Of a stretch of 5,300 nt of DNA, positions 5,156 through 5,300 are shown piece by piece. The DNA is from Calditrichia bacterium (GTDB taxonomy: Bacteria > Calditrichota > Calditrichia > RBG-13-44-9): positions 1 to 5,300 of the forward strand of contig JALXCH010000366.1 in assembly GCA_026991005.1 (NCBI GenBank). Reading direction: 5' to 3'. Both the position numbers and the translations under genes were made by a program. Numbering within the stretch: position 1 is the first letter of the stretch; each line of letters begins with the position of its first letter. A model generated the notes under the pieces. That model had not been told where the DNA came from. It worked only from the letters and a program-made list of their open reading frames with translations, and ran no database searches.

Positions 5156-5166
5156 GGGGTCTCCCC
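5156..5166 (-). promoter_or_regulatory. Ribosome binding site inside a small GC hairpin
   Basis: Just before the acetyltransferase ATG the minus strand reads GGGG-AGA-CCCC-A-ATG. The GGGGAG is the Shine-Dalgarno sequence, and the CCCC between it and the start codon can pair with it in a 4-bp GC stem with a 3-nt loop. Such a stem could lower translation until the ribosome or a factor opens it. The pairing is seen; an effect is inferred. Confidence 0.4.
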
Positions 5167-5233
5167 TATATTTTTTACCTTAATCCGTGAGATTATTTTT
5201 CTAACTCTTTAATAACCAAACAACTACGTATAG

Positions 5234-5255
5234 AAAAAAATCACCAAATTGGTGA
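5234..5255 (-). terminator. Terminator-like hairpin for a gene beyond the right edge
   Basis: TCACCAA-A-TTGGTGA (5241-5255) is a perfect 7-bp inverted repeat. On the minus strand it is followed by seven T residues (5240-5234), as in a Rho-independent terminator of a gene whose end lies to the right of the window. On the other strand it is also followed by an A-run only, so termination there is unlikely. The very short loop and its place 80 bp before the acetyltransferase start also allow an operator. No coding frame can be supported in 5256-5300. Confidence 0.55.
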
Positions 5256-5300
5256 AAAAATGTTTTAACCTTTTTAATTTATGCTTATATTCCCATGAAG

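Overview
This window comes from a bacterium of the FCB (Fibrobacteres-Chlorobi-Bacteroidetes) superphylum, most likely a Calditrichota/KSB1-like or Ignavibacteria-like lineage rather than a classical Bacteroidetes. The reasons are a type IX secretion (type A) sorting domain with the NYPNPFNP signature, an Omp28-like protein with PEGA repeats, a DUF6029-like outer-membrane protein, signal peptides ending in A-Q, and clear Shine-Dalgarno sequences (AGGGGAG, GGAGGAG), which classical Bacteroidetes mostly lack. The phylum is an inference from protein style, not a match.

All six genes I accept lie on the minus strand, so transcription runs from right to left. From right to left: (i) 5234-5255, a terminator-like hairpin for whatever gene lies beyond the right edge; (ii) 5154-4681, a left-handed beta-helix sugar N-acetyltransferase of the WbpD/WlbB type, with its own terminator at 4603-4635; (iii) 4680-4353, non-coding DNA with a 7-bp tandem repeat and a cluster of hairpins, then AT-rich DNA; (iv) 4352-4014, a small MNT-type nucleotidyltransferase with no HEPN partner, in an AT-rich stretch (about 28-30% GC by hand count of three lines, against 57-63% in sampled lines of the neighbouring genes); (v) 3740-2994, a secreted Ig-like protein with a T9SS C-terminal sorting domain, closed by a strong intrinsic terminator at 2889-2930; (vi) 2811-1600, a predicted lipoprotein with two PEGA-like domains fused to an Omp28-like thioredoxin-fold domain (CPPC); (vii) 1447-941, a TlpA/ResA-like thiol-disulfide oxidoreductase (WCVPC); (viii) 866 to the left edge, the N-terminal 288 codons of a DUF6029-like, probably beta-barrel outer-membrane protein.

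The left 3.7 kb is the most coherent part. It encodes four exported proteins: two with thioredoxin-type CxxC motifs, one surface-targeted protein whose only two cysteines form a CX4C pair, and one putative outer-membrane barrel. I infer a cell-envelope module, perhaps concerned with disulfide chemistry or assembly of surface proteins, but the sequence does not prove a joint function. The acetyltransferase and nucleotidyltransferase look like separate units. I found no rRNA, tRNA, CRISPR array, transposase or integrase.
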